Below the pieces are notes generated by a model. The model was not told where the DNA came from. It worked only from the letters and a program-made list of their open reading frames with translations, and searched no databases. A stretch of 64,000 nucleotides of DNA, taken from contig NC_088915.1 of NCBI RefSeq assembly GCF_963576675.1, positions 89,847,501 to 89,911,500 on the forward strand, written 5' to 3'. The position numbers and the translations under genes were made by a program. Of this stretch, positions 22,780 to 35,274 are shown piece after piece (positions within the stretch are counted from its first letter, which is position 1; every line of letters begins with the position of its first letter). This DNA comes from Euphorbia lathyris (Eukaryota; Streptophyta; Magnoliopsida; Malpighiales; Euphorbiaceae).

Positions 22780-24300
22780 TTTGGCGATTGCGATAAAATC
22801 CGTAAGTTTTCTTCTCCACCCTAACTTTTTGCACTTGTACTTTATGGTTTGTGATGCAATGTTGGAACTTATTGCATATTTTTAGTGTGAGGAGGAGGGG
22901 TAGACAAACTTACAAAAATTGTATAATTTTTAAATTTTTGTTGCGTCGTGTCTATTTTAGTTTTGCGTTTTTCGGGTTTTATTTAGGTTTTGCATGTTTA
23001 GGACCTAAAACCGTGAACCTCCTTCGAATCTAAACTTCGTTATTTGTCCTTGAGGGCTGAGAACCGAATCTAAGATTGCATGACAACTAGTTTAGGTGTA
23101 GGACACAATCCTTGTATCTGTAAAAGCATGAGCTAAAGTTTGCATTTAGACCCTACTTTTGAAGAAATGCTAAAATCATTACTTAGGTAGACAACTTAAG
23201 AATTGAAGGCATGTGACATTAAACTTGAGTTTGGGGAAAACTAGTAAACACAAAATTGAAACCCAAAGAATTGTGAGTTGAATTTGAGCCTAAGAGCGAA
23301 CATCAAAAAGCTCTTTTTCTTGACATTTTTGTGTGAATGCTTTGACTTGTGGAAAGATTACAGATTTTGCACCTAATAATGTGTTGAACCTACATGGAAT
23401 GATTTGATATGGTAGACGATGAAATCAGCCTCATTAGAATTAACCCTTTTCTTTACCTTATTTTCTCTTTTTCATCCACTCTAGGAAGCCCCTTTGAGCC
23501 TATATTTTTGTAGTTTATAGATTTTTCTTTCGTTCTAACCCAATTTTTGCAAACCATCACTTGGTTTGTTACTTAACCCTAAGTTTTTGCAAAGCTCACA
23601 TCGAGCCTTTGTTTTCCTCTAGCGCTTTGTCTTTGTTTATGGCATCATAGTAGCAAGCCAAAAGGCTAAGAAGTGATTAAGCATCACTATCCAAAAAGAA
23701 AAAAAAAGAGAAAAATAGAAAAAGAAAAGAAAAGAGACGAACAAAAAGGAGAACTTCATTCCTCAGTTCTTAAAATCAAAACGTCTCAAGAAAACATCCC
23801 AAAAAGAGAATAATGGATGAATAAAAAGCTCAATCACTTCATATTTGCTAAAGCCATTTGAACTTTGTTTTTCTAGCGCTAGAACTATTAACCCTTGTTG
23901 TACCTTTAACCCTCTAACCATATTACAACCCCAATTCGAGGCTGTTTTTGATATCATCAGAATCATATAGCATAGTAGAGGAACTCGGATGAACGTGCAA
24001 AATCAACGTAATCCTAAGCAAGAACATAAGCCGAGAGTAAACACTTTAGCCACCAAAATTGTGTGAAATGAGTGAACTACCTATGGTGAGGTGTTTTACT
24101 TAGCGATCCCCTTAAACTCATTTAATTAAACATGTGTCCTTTTGCTTAAAACTATGACCTATGATAATTGAAGTGCGGCTTTTGGATATCGTGTCTCTAC
24201 TTTGTATTTCCGAATGCATGTAATTACAGATGCTCGAAATTGTGTCAAGCACCTAGTCAAACCGGGAGGTTTTCTCGCTTGCTTGTGATGGCGGGTTTAG
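22780..24300. other. Non-coding interior of the non-autonomous element
   Basis: No gag-pol homology was seen in any frame. There is an A-rich tract at 23690-23755. The segment ends with TACTTGGGGACAAGTAAAG (24312-24330), resembling the pre-PPT region of gypsy elements. Confidence 0.6.
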
Positions 24301-24350
24301 TTTTTTTTAGTTTACTTGGGGACAAGTAAAGTTTTAAGTGCGAGGAGGTT

Positions 24351-26033
24351 TGATAGGGGTCAAAAACCCCTATCTTTGGGTACGGTTTTAGGACGGGTTT
24401 TAGCATTATTTAGTTAATAAGCGAGCATTTCTCGCATTTAAATGCTTTTGTGTGAGTTAGTTAGGAATTGGAAACGTTTTATTTATTTTTCGTTGTTTAG
24501 GCTCGTTTTATGACCAATTTAGGCAATTACGGCCAAAATAGCATGCATAGTATAATTCCATTATCTTTTGAACCTAATTGGTCCGCCAAAAGTCGCACCA
24601 AACGAAGCGTTTGCTCAAAATAAGCGATTGGCGGGTCAATTTAGCCCTTAGACTAATGTTGTTTGGAGTTTATGTGTGTGTGCAGGTTAAAACATGACCA
24701 GTTTCAGGCAAAAATCGTGTCTCGGGGACCCCCGGCAGTCGCTCGGCGAATTGAGCATCGGCGCGCAGCCCGGGCGCTGCTCGGCGAGCAGCCTAGGCAC
24801 TGCCCAGGCACCGCCCAGGCACTGCGCCTGCTCGCCGAGCAGGATGCCTGCTCGACGAGCAGGCCGCCAGGCGCCTGCTCGCCGAGCAGGACGCTGCTCG
24901 TCGCGAGTAGCGCCTGCTCGCCGAGCAGCTCGCCCTGCTCGGCTAGCAGACCTGTGGGAATTGGTCAAAAAGACCGATTCCGCCCCCACGAAGCCACGAT
25001 GGACCCCACAACTTCCTACATCAATAAGGACACGAATTAGGTCAAGAAAAGGGCCCGAGCCGCGTCTATAAATAGGATTTTTCCATTGTAATTTAGATAT
25101 CTTTTGCTTTTGTAATTTTCTTAGCTTTTCACCTTGAGAAATCCTCTCCACCTCCTCCATATCCTTCAAACCTCCATTGAAGACACCTCCGAAGCTCCAT
25201 TCACCGAGGATTGCTCAAGCTTCATCCTTAAATCCTAGAAAGACGCCTGTATTGGTAGACAGGTTCCCTGAAAGGGATTTTTCTTCTTTTACATTTTGTC
25301 TAGCCTCTGATACATGCTATGAATTCTAGGTTTATTGTAACTTCGTGACAATGTTTCCATCTTTGATATATATCATAGTTCTTGTTTATTCAATTGTTTT
25401 AATGCTTTAACCTTTGTCTTACGCTTTGTCTGATTGGTTTAACTCATTCGATAATCCCAAAATTAGGTTGGCACATATTGCGAGCTGAATCTGACCTAGT
25501 CAGTGCCTATAGGATTGACGACCCTATAGAAGATTAAGCCCAAATTACTGAGCTTTAGAGCTAGTTTCGGCCTTACAAGGGAATCACGAACTAGGGACTT
25601 TAGGAGGATAGGTCGGGTTAATCGCCTCGGACACAAGTGACTTAGGTTTTAATTCAATTATTTAAACAATCTATTTTCATTATCATCGTATCCCTTCATG
25701 TTCCTTCGGTTAATTGCATTGGTAAAAGATCACTTAGGAGTAGTTTAACTTAATTAGGGGTAGAGTAACTTAATTAGGCGTAGAATAACTTAGTTAGAAT
25801 CAGATAACTTAGCTAGGAATAGCGTAATTCAACCTAGGAGTAGATTAATTTAATCAAACAAACTCAAAACCCCCTAAGCCTAGATAACATCCGAGATCGA
25901 GTAGCTCGGTACTTGCAGAAATAAATCCTGTGGACGATAACCTGGACTTAAACTAGAAATTTATTACTTGATAACGACGGGGTACACTTATCCCTTAGTG
26001 AGTTCCCATCTCGAGTTAGGTGGGGACGCATCA
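24351..26033 (+). repeat. 3' LTR of the non-autonomous element
   Basis: 1683 bp, TGATAGGGGTC...GACGCATCA, nearly identical to the 5' LTR apart from a shorter minisatellite and scattered substitutions. A small insertion near 25576 (about 7 bases) is unique to this copy. Confidence 0.92.
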
Positions 26034-27145
26034 CTTTCCACCTTGTAAGCCTTGAGTGAACCCGATCAACAACATACTTGAAAGTATCTTTTGAGACTCT
26101 CTCATGGAGAAGGGGCATGCCTAGAAAAGTTCCTAAATTTTCTGTTCACTCGATACCCAACACATCTCAGATGCTACTACTAACCTCATGAGAAGCATTG
26201 GTTGAGAAAAAAACTCGGGATTTACGAACATTCATAGAATTGATGAATTATGCTTTTGATCACCACTGCTTGATTTAAATCAGCCTTGGCCATTAGTACA
26301 ATGTCATCTGCAAAAAATAGATGAGAAAGGCTAGGACCATTGCATGACAATGTAATTGGTTTCTAGGTGTTGTATAGAATAGCATCATTTATCAGGTGGC
26401 TTAGTCGTTCCAAGCATAGAACAAACAAATAAGGGGAGAGCGGATCTCCCCGTCGTAGGCCCCTAGTAGGTGTGACTCCCTCTAGTTTTCTCTCCATTCC
26501 ACAACACATGCATTATAGAAGTCGCTACGCAGTTCAAAATAAGCTCAACCCAGTGCCTGTCAAGCCCTAAGTTCTGCATAGTGTCTTTCAGAAACCGCCA
26601 GCTTATCCGATCATAGGCCTTTTCTAGGTCAAGTTTTAAGATCATATCTCCCTACCGACCCTTTCTTTGCTTCATAGAGTGGATGGATTCCTGGACTAGG
26701 ATGATATTGTCTGATAGATATACTTCTTCCTAGAATAACACTACTTTGAGCCGATAGTGATAAGATAATTAAGGAGCGGTTTCAATCGGTTCACTATACA
26801 CTTCATTGGGATTTTATAGAGTATGTTGCATGGACTAATCGACCTGAATTAGGAGATATACTCGAGTCCCCGAACCTTAGGAATCATAGTAAGGAGAGTT
26901 TTCGAGAGATTGGCGGGGATGATCCTAGACTACAAGATATTTAAGATAAAGTTACTGACCTGAGTACCAAGATCACTCTAAAGATTCTGAAAGAAAACTG
27001 CTTGGAAACCGTCAGGCCCCGGGGGTTTGAAGGGTTCATCTGAAACAACGATGTGTGTACTTCACTTGCTGCAAAGTCTCGATTTAGAGCCATCTAAATG
27101 GAGTTGTTTAGTACGAGAAAGTCTGTCAGTGTGAACATCTGTGCT
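26034..27145 (-). pseudogene. LINE ORF2 5' part: reverse transcriptase
   Basis: On the minus strand, near 27000-27050, a KPPGPDGF block marks the start of the LINE reverse transcriptase. LKLDLEKAYDRISW follows at about 26600-26640, and the catalytic FADD lies at 26303-26314. A frameshift lies just before the first block, and stops occur throughout. Upstream sequence is recognisable to about 27145, where it is replaced by a likely LTR, so the endonuclease part is missing. Confidence 0.87.
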
Positions 27146-27149
27146 CAAG

Positions 27150-28502
27150 GATATGTAAAGGTCAAACCCAAAGGATTAGTACTGATTTAACTAAATTAAT
27201 AACCAAGAAAATAACAAAATCAAATAAAGGGTGATTTGAGTAAATTGATGAACTAAGTTAACAGAAATAACAAAATCAAAATTGAAGTTGAATATAATAA
27301 ATAAAGAAGATTTCATCTAAGGGGTTCTCAGGCAAGGAATTCAATTAGTCTTGATCATTGACAAATAAAATAAACTCTTATACACATACCAGACTGGTTT
27401 GTAGTATTCTTCCTTAGTATTAAACTGGTCAAGCACATCAAATAACTAGTTCCTAATCAATAAATAATCCAGCCTCAGCGATCAAGATTCAATCTATTAA
27501 CAGTCTTATGAATTAGAAAAACCCGACCTTAGCCAACTGACACTCAGTGTAGACGATTCAGAAGCTAAGTTACTTGTTCATTCGACTCAAATAAATCCAA
27601 TTACTTTTGTATTAATTTCACATGAAAGACAATCTCAGGTTGTCAAATCTGAATCTATTCTTTCAAATACAAAACTAACTTAATTTATATTATCGATTGC
27701 TAGTATGATTGGTTCGTTTAGGTAAAACTCTAACTTTACCAATTCAGCTGTATACAATCAAATTCAAAGAACGACCTGCAGTTATCATTCAAAGTATGAA
27801 TAATCAATTGAGAATAAATCCTTAAAATGCAATAAACAAATACGTAAGTGGTAAGATTTGTAATAAGAATTAAAGCACAACAGTCTCACAATAATGAAGA
27901 AAACCTCATTTGAATTAACCCTTAACCGAATATAGAAGTTTAGCTATGAATAGCCATAGAAGAATGCATGGTTTCTCTTCACGAGAGAAACCCCAAAAGA
28001 AGAAGTCGACAAAACAAAACTAAAAACTGAATGAAAATTGAATTCCTATTAGAGATAGATTCTCCCTTATTTATAGGAATTCTCCAACCCTAATTACGAG
28101 ATAAATCCTAGCTAATTATAAACAATAAATATTCTAACGTCCTAATACTACTTGACTTCTTCCTTCCTGATTTGTAGGCTCAAAACTCCTTAATAAACAT
28201 CTGAAAACATGATGGATTTGAACAGATTCGCACTTGATATATTTGGAAAGATTTCTGCCCGTCTTCTTCTTAGTCTTGGGCAAGACTAACTCCCAGTTTT
28301 GACTTCAGATCTTTAAAACAGTTCTAGATTTTATCTTCAGTCAAAATAGCTTCAAATAGCCCCAATTCAACTCATTTCTTCATAATTAGTCCCTATAGAG
28401 GTATAATACACAAAACAAGCATAATATCCCAAATAGTAACCAAATCACCTAAACAATTTATCACTAAAGTGGGGATTTTACTGCTAAAATACACACTTAT
28501 CA
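27150..28502 (-). repeat. Probable solo LTR of a gypsy element
   Basis: Read on the minus strand it begins TGATAAGTGTGTATTTTAGC, a start I recall from plant gypsy LTRs, and holds no coding sequence. It interrupts the LINE at its right end. The left boundary and a TSD were not resolved, so a solo LTR is inferred. Sequence at 43612-45010 shows a similar layout. Confidence 0.45.
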
Positions 28503-28640
28503 GTGGGTATGTCAGTATGAAAGAAATAGAGATGCATATAATTTGTTTTGAATTTAAAGTCAGCACAACAGGGTTCACAAAAAGAACACAAATATAAAGG
28601 TTCAAAAAAACAAAAGCTATCCTAGTCAATACACGTTAAG

Positions 28641-31476
28641 TTACTTTTGTTTGCCCTTGCCCTTGTGTTGCGACTGACTAACTGAGGCTTGCTGAGTTCT
28701 TGGGGCTTGTTCTTTCTCCCCCGTTTTGCCATCATCAGGTTTGGGAATGAAGGTGGCTTCAATTGCAGCTTGAGTGAGGCGCTGAGAAAAAGCCTTTAGC
28801 TTTCTTGTGCTTTCATTCATTCCGTTGAAGATTGGAACACCATCATCCACAATGGATCGAGGAATTCCGATAGATGCAGCACTCAGCATACTTAAAACAG
28901 CGGCTTGAGACTTGCCAATCCAGTGCACGGTTTCAGTGAGCATGGCAAAAGCTTGATGAAACATCTTTAGCAAAGAGGAATCATAATACTCACGTTGTTC
29001 GTTGATTTGGCGCACATTGCTGAAAGTTGCTCGAGAATACTTCAGAATCTCGTTGGTCTTAAGCTCGTCAGTGGCCATCTCTTGCCTGTTTAAGTTCAAC
29101 AGACGTACAGCCTCGCTAATTTGCTCAATGGAGCATTAAGAGGAGTTGGAAAGCTGGTGATTGGTTTTCTCTTGCTCAGTGTGAAGCTGGCTGAAGAGAT
29201 TATGTACTTCGGCAGAAGTGGCATATGATGAGTTCGCAGCTGACAGTTGATGAAACTCCCTTTGTAGTGAGTTTATATGGTTGACCATGGTCAGCTGGAG
29301 TTCGGCCAGCTTTATAATAGAGTCCTTCCTGGGCTGTTGAGATTGTAGTGTAGTCATGACACTCAGAAGATCCTTCATACCTTTTATCTCAGTGAGAAGT
29401 TGAGTGACAGGCGAGAATGGAGTTGTCTCAACAGTGTTAAATTCAGCGGCATTGGTACTTGATTGATGGAGGTCCTGGATGAGAGCTTGAGCTGAGTCAA
29501 CAATTCTGCGACCAGACTCAGGCGCAATGAGGTAGCTAAAGGATCCATCTTGTGTTGGCCCAGATGTCGAAGGAGGAGTAGAACCGAATAAGGGCAGCGT
29601 TTTGTTCTGCTCGTCATTGGAAAGCCCAGCATAGTCAGCGGCTGGCCTAAAATTTGGATTGTCAATTGAAACTGACTGAATCTGATTCTGCTCATTGAGT
29701 TGGGGAAGTGGAGGATCAGCAGAAAGAGTTGATTGCTCAGTGTCAGGCTGAAGCTGACTAGGTGATGGAATGTTAGGAAGTTTAGTGTCCACCTGAGCGG
29801 GAAATTCCTTAGCTTGCTCAACAGTTTGAGGAGCGGAATCTTCGAGCACTTGCTCGACATTAGTTTGGTTGGCGGAGGCATTTAAGTCAGCATGTTCCTT
29901 TGGAGAAACATAGGCTTGATTTTCTAGTTGCCCTTGTTGAGACTCAGGAGGGATTGAGAAGTATTTAAGTTGGACATCTGTAAGATCGGGAATCTCATCC
30001 CTCAGCGGTGAGTCACCCATGATGTCAATGACGGGTGTTTTGAAGGCTTTCTTCTTTCTTAGTCTCCTAAGCTTCGGAGGAGTTGGGTCACACGGAATAG
30101 ACTCAATGGAGTCAGTGGGTGAGGCATCCCTTTGAACAACAGGAACATTTTCTTGGTTCTCGGTTTCTTCTTCATCAACCAACTCAGTGTTGATTGGTTC
30201 AAGATGCTCATCATCTGCTGGTTCCTCAGTGTCATCCTGACCACTTTCTTCTTCTTCAGACTCATCATCCAGTTCTTCTTCTTCTAACTGGTCATCCAAC
30301 TCTTCCTCAACAAACTGACCACCCAATTGGTCTTGGTCTTGTTCTTCCTCAATCCCTTGACTCTATGCATAGTGTGAGTTAGGAGGAACGACGATATCTG
30401 TTGGCATGGCCTCAATAGGTCTTAACTCAAAGTTGAGCTTCTTCCTCTTCCTTAATGGTTGGTCAACAACCTCTCTTTCTTCTATCTCAGGCTCAACTTT
30501 CCTAGGTCTTTTCTCAGCTGACCTAGATCCACCCGGACTTTGCTGAGTTTACGGCTTTGTTCCTTTACATACAACTTTGATCCTCTTTGGGGTAGAGGCA
30601 GCTCCTTTAGATGTGCTCTGGACAGCCTTCCTCTTTCTTTGAGTTCTACCCTTTCGAGTCACTGCCCCCTCAGCGGTCTGGACATCTTCCCCTTTTCCTT
30701 CCTTCGCCACAATTGGTAGGTCATATGCCAAAACAAATAGGGCAGCAGCTGTAATTTCGGTTCCCTGAACTTGGATTTCCGAAACCGTGTCCACTTTGTG
30801 ATCCTAAAGGATTCGAGTGATGAAGGAGCCCAGCCTAAGGGTTCCTATACTTCATAGAAACACACCGATTATGAAGCCATGAATATTTATCGGTGTGTAG
30901 GTCAGCATGTGCCATATGAAACACTGCTCGAAGTTGGTTGCTGAGTTGGTGCAGTTGATTTTAGGGTAGAGGAAATTTGTCAGTATGTAATGGGCCATCT
31001 TTTGATGCTGACCCATGGAAGTGCTTGAAATTTCACCTACATGACCCTCAGGGTTGCAGAAGGTCTGAACTTAGTCGGTTTTCGTATGGTCACCAGATTT
31101 ACGAAGTATAGCTCCTTCGTTTTTCAGCTTGAACAGTGAGGCTAGATATGCTGGGTTGATGGAGATGTTCTTTCCTCGAACATGAGTCGCTAGGTAGTTC
31201 CTGTTATCATTGGCGACTTTCAGGTTGGCGTAGAATTCTCGTACCAACTCAGGGTAAGTGGGATCCCGAACTGAGAATAGCTCGGTCCAGCCATTGTTCT
31301 TGATCCACTCATAGAAAGGCTGCTCGGTATCCACGAATCCTTGTGAGAACCACCGCGAGTGGTCAATCTTCCACCCCCTCACACTCTCGAAGACTTGAGT
31401 GTAGGTGCATTGTACTACTTTCTTACCCTTGTCCTTTTGCTGCTGTTTCCCTTTGGAAGAGGTGGCTTGGACAGCT
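28641..31476 (-). pseudogene. Retroelement accessory protein with plant transposon-associated domain, six stops
   Basis: One frame stays readable from about 31476 down to 28641, more than 930 codons, broken only by stops at 31071 (TAA), 30852 (TGA), 30804 (TAG), 30549 (TAA), 30363 (TAG) and 29136 (TAA). The N-terminal part (31382-31073 and on) contains PELVREFYANL and VRGKNISI, matching the plant domain catalogued as a putative plant transposon protein (PF20167, from memory). The middle is Lys/Arg-rich, then strongly acidic, then Gln/Ser/Pro-rich. The C-terminal part is shared with the inverted copy at 36305-37016 and ends in a GKGK tail. Such proteins are usually found in plant LTR elements; the role is unknown. 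Confidence 0.75.
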
Positions 31477-31488
31477 TAGTGTTGTTTC

Positions 31489-31870
31489 AGTTGAGTAATA
31501 TTTCAGTTTAGTGATGTTTCAGTTTAGTGATGTTTCAAGTTAGTAATGTTTCAGTTCAGTGATATTTCAGTTCAATGATATTTCAGTTATGTGATGTTTC
31601 AGTTCAGTAATTTTTTAGTTTAGTGATGTTTCAGTAATGTTTCAGTTGAGCAATGATTTAGTTCAGTGGTGTTTCAGTTTAGTGTTGTTTCAGTTCAGTG
31701 TTGTTTCAGTTAGTAATGTTTCAATTCAGTAATGTTCCGGTTTGTAATGTTTCAGTTCAGTAATATTTTAGTTAAGTGATGTTTGAGTTCAGCAATATTT
31801 CAGTTTAGTAATGTTTAAGTACAGTGATGTTTTAGTTTAGTGATGTTTCAGTTCAGTAATGTTTTAGTAA
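31489..31870. repeat. ~16-bp tandem repeat (TTTCAGTTCAGTGATG)n
   Basis: About 23 degenerate units built on GTTTCAGTTYAGTRATG. It begins immediately upstream of the accessory pseudogene and replaces its expected 5' end. Confidence 0.88.
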
Positions 31871-32580
31871 CATAATTTAATGTGACGTAACTTAACTTAA
31901 CGTGACGTAACATAATGTAAAGTTACTTAACGATACCTAACAATATAACTTAACGTGATGTTAATAAATACAAGCTCAATTTATAACTCATTAGCTTTGT
32001 AAACTCAATTTATAAATCCTTAAAATTGGAAGCTCAATTTGTAAATCCTTAGATTTCTTTTATTTGTTAAACTTTTATTTATTTATAAATAATCATTGAG
32101 CTCACAATCCCTAACGTAAAGTAACCTAACATAACGTAACGTAACGTAACATAAATTGTATCTAAAAATAGAAGATTTACATAAGTTCAAAGGTTTTACA
32201 TGAAAGTAACATTTTTCATGAAAGTTAGTGATTTTGTTTTTGTAAAATAACAACTTACATAAAGTAACGCAACTTAATGTGACGTAATGTAATGGAACTT
32301 AATATGACGTAACGTAACGTAACGTAACGTAGCATAACATAACGTGACGTGACGTGACGTGACATGACGTGACGTGACGTGACATGACATGACGTGACGT
32401 GACATGACGTGACATGACGTGACGTAACGTAACGTAATAATTATAAGCTCAATTTATAAATCCTTAGATGTAATATAACGTAATGTAACGTAACTTAATG
32501 CGACGTAAATAACATAACGTAATATGACGTAACGTAACATAACGTAATGTGACATAACGTAACATAAATTAACATGACCA
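31870..32580. repeat. 5-bp repeat field (TAACG / TGACG)n
   Basis: Blocks of TAACG and GTGAC/ATGAC, densest at 32300-32435, are mixed with AT-rich spacers. It is not the plant telomere unit TTTAGGG. ACGT cores are dense as a result. Confidence 0.85.
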
Positions 32581-33120
32581 CTTAACTTCACACTTTTTAA
32601 CATCTGTGGCCACTCAATGGCTGAACACGACCATTAACGATCTAAAAATAAAAAATTCTAAGGATTAATGATATTATAAGCAACTTTAATTTTTAAAAAA
32701 TTTCGTTTTGAGACCATTTAGATGTTGTTTGGTTAGGACAGAGAGTGGATTTTTAGAGAGAGAAATATCCAAAAATTGTGATTTTGAAAAATAAAAAATG
32801 TGGTTTCATTTCCATAAAAAAAAAATGTGGTTTCATGGTAAATATCGTTCCGAACAACTTTAATTCTTGTATATTTTCATTTTGAGTAAATAATCGAATA
32901 AATATTTACGATTTGAATAATTTACTTAATTGGATTAAAAAAAATTAAAAGCATAACATAAATTTTGTCCTAATTTTAATTGGAGAATATATCATGAGGA
33001 TCATACTGAAAATTACGTGAAATAGACCGAATCAAAGAACTTTAAGAATTATAAGTATTTGAGATCGAGATTTGAGAGTTTGTATTTTCGGTATTTTGAG
33101 AATTTACAACGTAAAAATAA
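32580..33120. other. Intergenic, nothing recognised
   Basis: AT-rich, with no coding segment. The stretch 32700-32850 (AGACCATTTAGATGTTGTTTGG and following) has a related copy near 49300-49440, so it is part of a dispersed repeat. Confidence 0.5.
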
Positions 33121-33122
33121 TA

Positions 33123-33411
33123 CTCGCTCCGGTTTCAAATAAGTGTCGTCTTAGAGTTTTTCACACAAATTAAGAAACACAATTAATATGCACTTAAATT
33201 AATAAATTTACATGGATTAACTAAATAAAAATTCTCTCTCCTATAATGGTTGGAGAAAAAACTTTGAAAACTTAAAAAACACATAAATCAAGACAAAAGT
33301 TGAATGTTTAGACCAAAAAACTATACTAAATTTTATTGAAAAACGAAAACGACACTTAAAAAAGAACAAAAACAATTATCTAAAATGACACTCATTTGAA
33401 ACCGGAGGGAG
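33123..33411. mobile_element. Stowaway-like MITE
   Basis: 289 bp with inverted ends CTCGCTCCGGTTTCAAATAAGTGTC and GACACTCATTTGAAACCGGAGGGAG, flanked by TA on both sides (33121-33122, 33412-33413). This is the Tc1/mariner Stowaway pattern. Confidence 0.85.
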
Positions 33412-33420
33412 TATAATTTA

Positions 33421-34022
33421 GAGATAAGATACCAAAATAGGTTTTTGGGGAAGTATCAATTTACGCTCCACGTACAAAATAGCACCAATATAGGCATAAC
33501 GTTTAAAAAACGGCACCAATTTAGGCCTCGATAATGGAACGAGACACATCATTGATATTACTATGTTAAGTTCTGTCAATTGTACATGGAAGGAGAAATC
33601 AGAACTTAATAGAGTAATATAAATGACGTGTCCAATTTGTTATCGAGGCCTAAATTGATACTCCCTCGGTTTCATATTACATGTCTTTTAAGGGAGTTAT
33701 ACAGAATTTAAGGATATTAGAAGAAAGACATTGTTGCCCCTTATTTATTGATTCCAATATTTATTTATTCTACAATAAGTCCATTATTCTAATTACTTTC
33801 CGTAAACCCGCGTTTTATAGCAGAAAAAAGGATGACTTAACGTGTACTGATCTTATACAATGATATGTAATATGAAACAAAAAGAATTTCTAGAAAGACA
33901 TGTAATATAAAATGGAGGTAGTACCATTTTTTAAACGTTAAGCCTATATTTGTGCTATTTTGTACGTTAAGCCTAAATTAATACTTCCCAACAGTGATAG
34001 ACCTATTTTAGTACCTTATCCC
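33421..34022. mobile_element. Mutator-type MITE with 9-bp TSD, carrying a nested Stowaway
   Basis: The ends are GAGATAAGATACCAAAATAGG and the inverse GGGATAAGGTACTAAAATAGG. The flanks TATAATTTA at 33412-33420 and 34023-34031 are an exact 9-bp duplication. The arms pair over at least 110 bp. A fragment of the same family lies near 48785-48835. Confidence 0.85.
33661..33921. mobile_element. Stowaway MITE nested in the 33421 element
   Basis: 261 bp with ends CTCCCTCGGTTTCATATTAC and the inverse, TA on both sides (33659-33660, 33922-33923). It interrupts one arm of the outer element. Confidence 0.88.
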
Positions 34023-34031
34023 TATAATTTA

Positions 34032-35270
34032 TTAACAAAAGTGTAATGTTATTAATACCAATTTTTTTTTTATTAAAGTTGGAATTGAATTTAAAAGAAT
34101 TTTGAATTGGAATGAAAAACATTTAAAACAAATTCTCCAAATAAATGCAAAGCCTTTATGTCAACAAGCATTAAACTCATTTTAAGAAATAAATTGAAAG
34201 CATTTAAAATCACGGAAAGCAACAGTATTGAAAAGCAAAAAAGTTAATTTCATGAATGAAAAGCATTTAAAACGAAAACAGCAAATTTTCTCATCAAATT
34301 GCACGTAAACTTTTGTCTCATCAAATTTTCTCATCAAAAGGTCTCACTAAACTTTTCAAAATTACAAATTGGTCCTAGAAGCAACCATTAGAGTTGCTCT
34401 TGTTGACCCACCTATTAACCCACCTATTAAAAGAATTAATTAGAAATTAGCATAAACAGAAGTGATTAGTTAATACTTCAACGTAAACAGAAGTAATTAA
34501 TTAAGTCCAATTAGAGAACAAAGCCTCATAAATCTCAGTAAAAACTTCAACAATAATCCTATGATGATGGTCAGAGTTCAAAGATAAAAAAACAATGCAA
34601 AAGCTGTTCTAGATCACACGCTGCAAATATCTGCTTTTCAACTATCGATTTCCACCATTGATGTTCTGAAATCATTATATAGATACATCAAAACTATCCT
34701 TCACCTTCCCATCCAACAGCAAGACTCCGATTTCACTCTTCTTAGCTGAACTAGAAACCGTTTTCCTCCGTCGAGAAGAACCGGCGATTATGAAATCCCG
34801 ATGAATCGGATTTTGGCTCTTCATTGGTGGGTGAATTTAAATATTTCCCTCTAACTATCACGCCTGAGCGATATCCATACTAGGAATAGGGCTTATTCTA
34901 TTGAACCCCCTCATTTGCTTTCCGGTTTCAGATGCGTTCTAAGAAACACGAAAAAGTACTCCTCGAATAAAACAGAGTATCTTGATCTTCATCTTTCCAT
35001 CAAAATATGCACTATCCTGAGAAGAGAAGATGAGCTGAAAATATTCAAATATGTATTATTGTTCTTCTTCTTCTTCGCGAGTTCGAATTTTTCTCCGATA
35101 CAGAAAGAGGATTTCGGCCAGGTTCAAAGTGTTTCGCCGAAATGAAATGAGGATATTAATTGTTGTTTCAAGGGATTTCGGTCTTCAAATGGACGAGAAG
35201 GGTCGAGGTTTCGGAGGTAATTCTGTTGACCGGAAATAGCAGTGGTTTTGAGATTGGTGTGTCATTTATT
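34032..35270. other. Spacer with possible gene-fragment sequence
   Basis: 34560-35240 is less AT-rich and contains short open frames (34915-35145; Ser/Phe-rich) and a CCGTCGAGAAGAACCGGCG stretch that could come from a host 5' UTR or first exon. No family was recognised, and no splice sites tie the frames together. Confidence 0.3.
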
Positions 35271-35274
35271 TGAT

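Larger units (their letters stand above)
19669..26033 (+). mobile_element. Non-autonomous LTR retrotransposon (LARD-like) inside the LINE
   Basis: A 6365-bp element with TG...CA LTRs (19669-21403 and 24351-26033) and the perfect TSD CTTTC (19664-19668, 26034-26038). The PBS matches tRNA-Asp (TGGCGCCRTTGCCGGGG) and a purine-rich tract, GCGAGGAGGTTT, precedes the 3' LTR. The 2.9-kb interior has no protease, reverse transcriptase or integrase. Near 22256-22320 it keeps a motif ending LLGRQPKF-stop in one frame, a sequence I associate with the 3' region of Athila/Tat-like gypsy elements. It would depend on proteins made elsewhere. Confidence 0.9.

Noticed and set aside
28641..31476. Calling this a transposase
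   Set aside because: The domain name includes 'transposon' but no catalytic motif is visible, so only an accessory role is stated.
31870..32580. Interstitial telomere repeat
   Set aside because: The unit is TAACG/TGACG, not TTTAGGG or its inverse.
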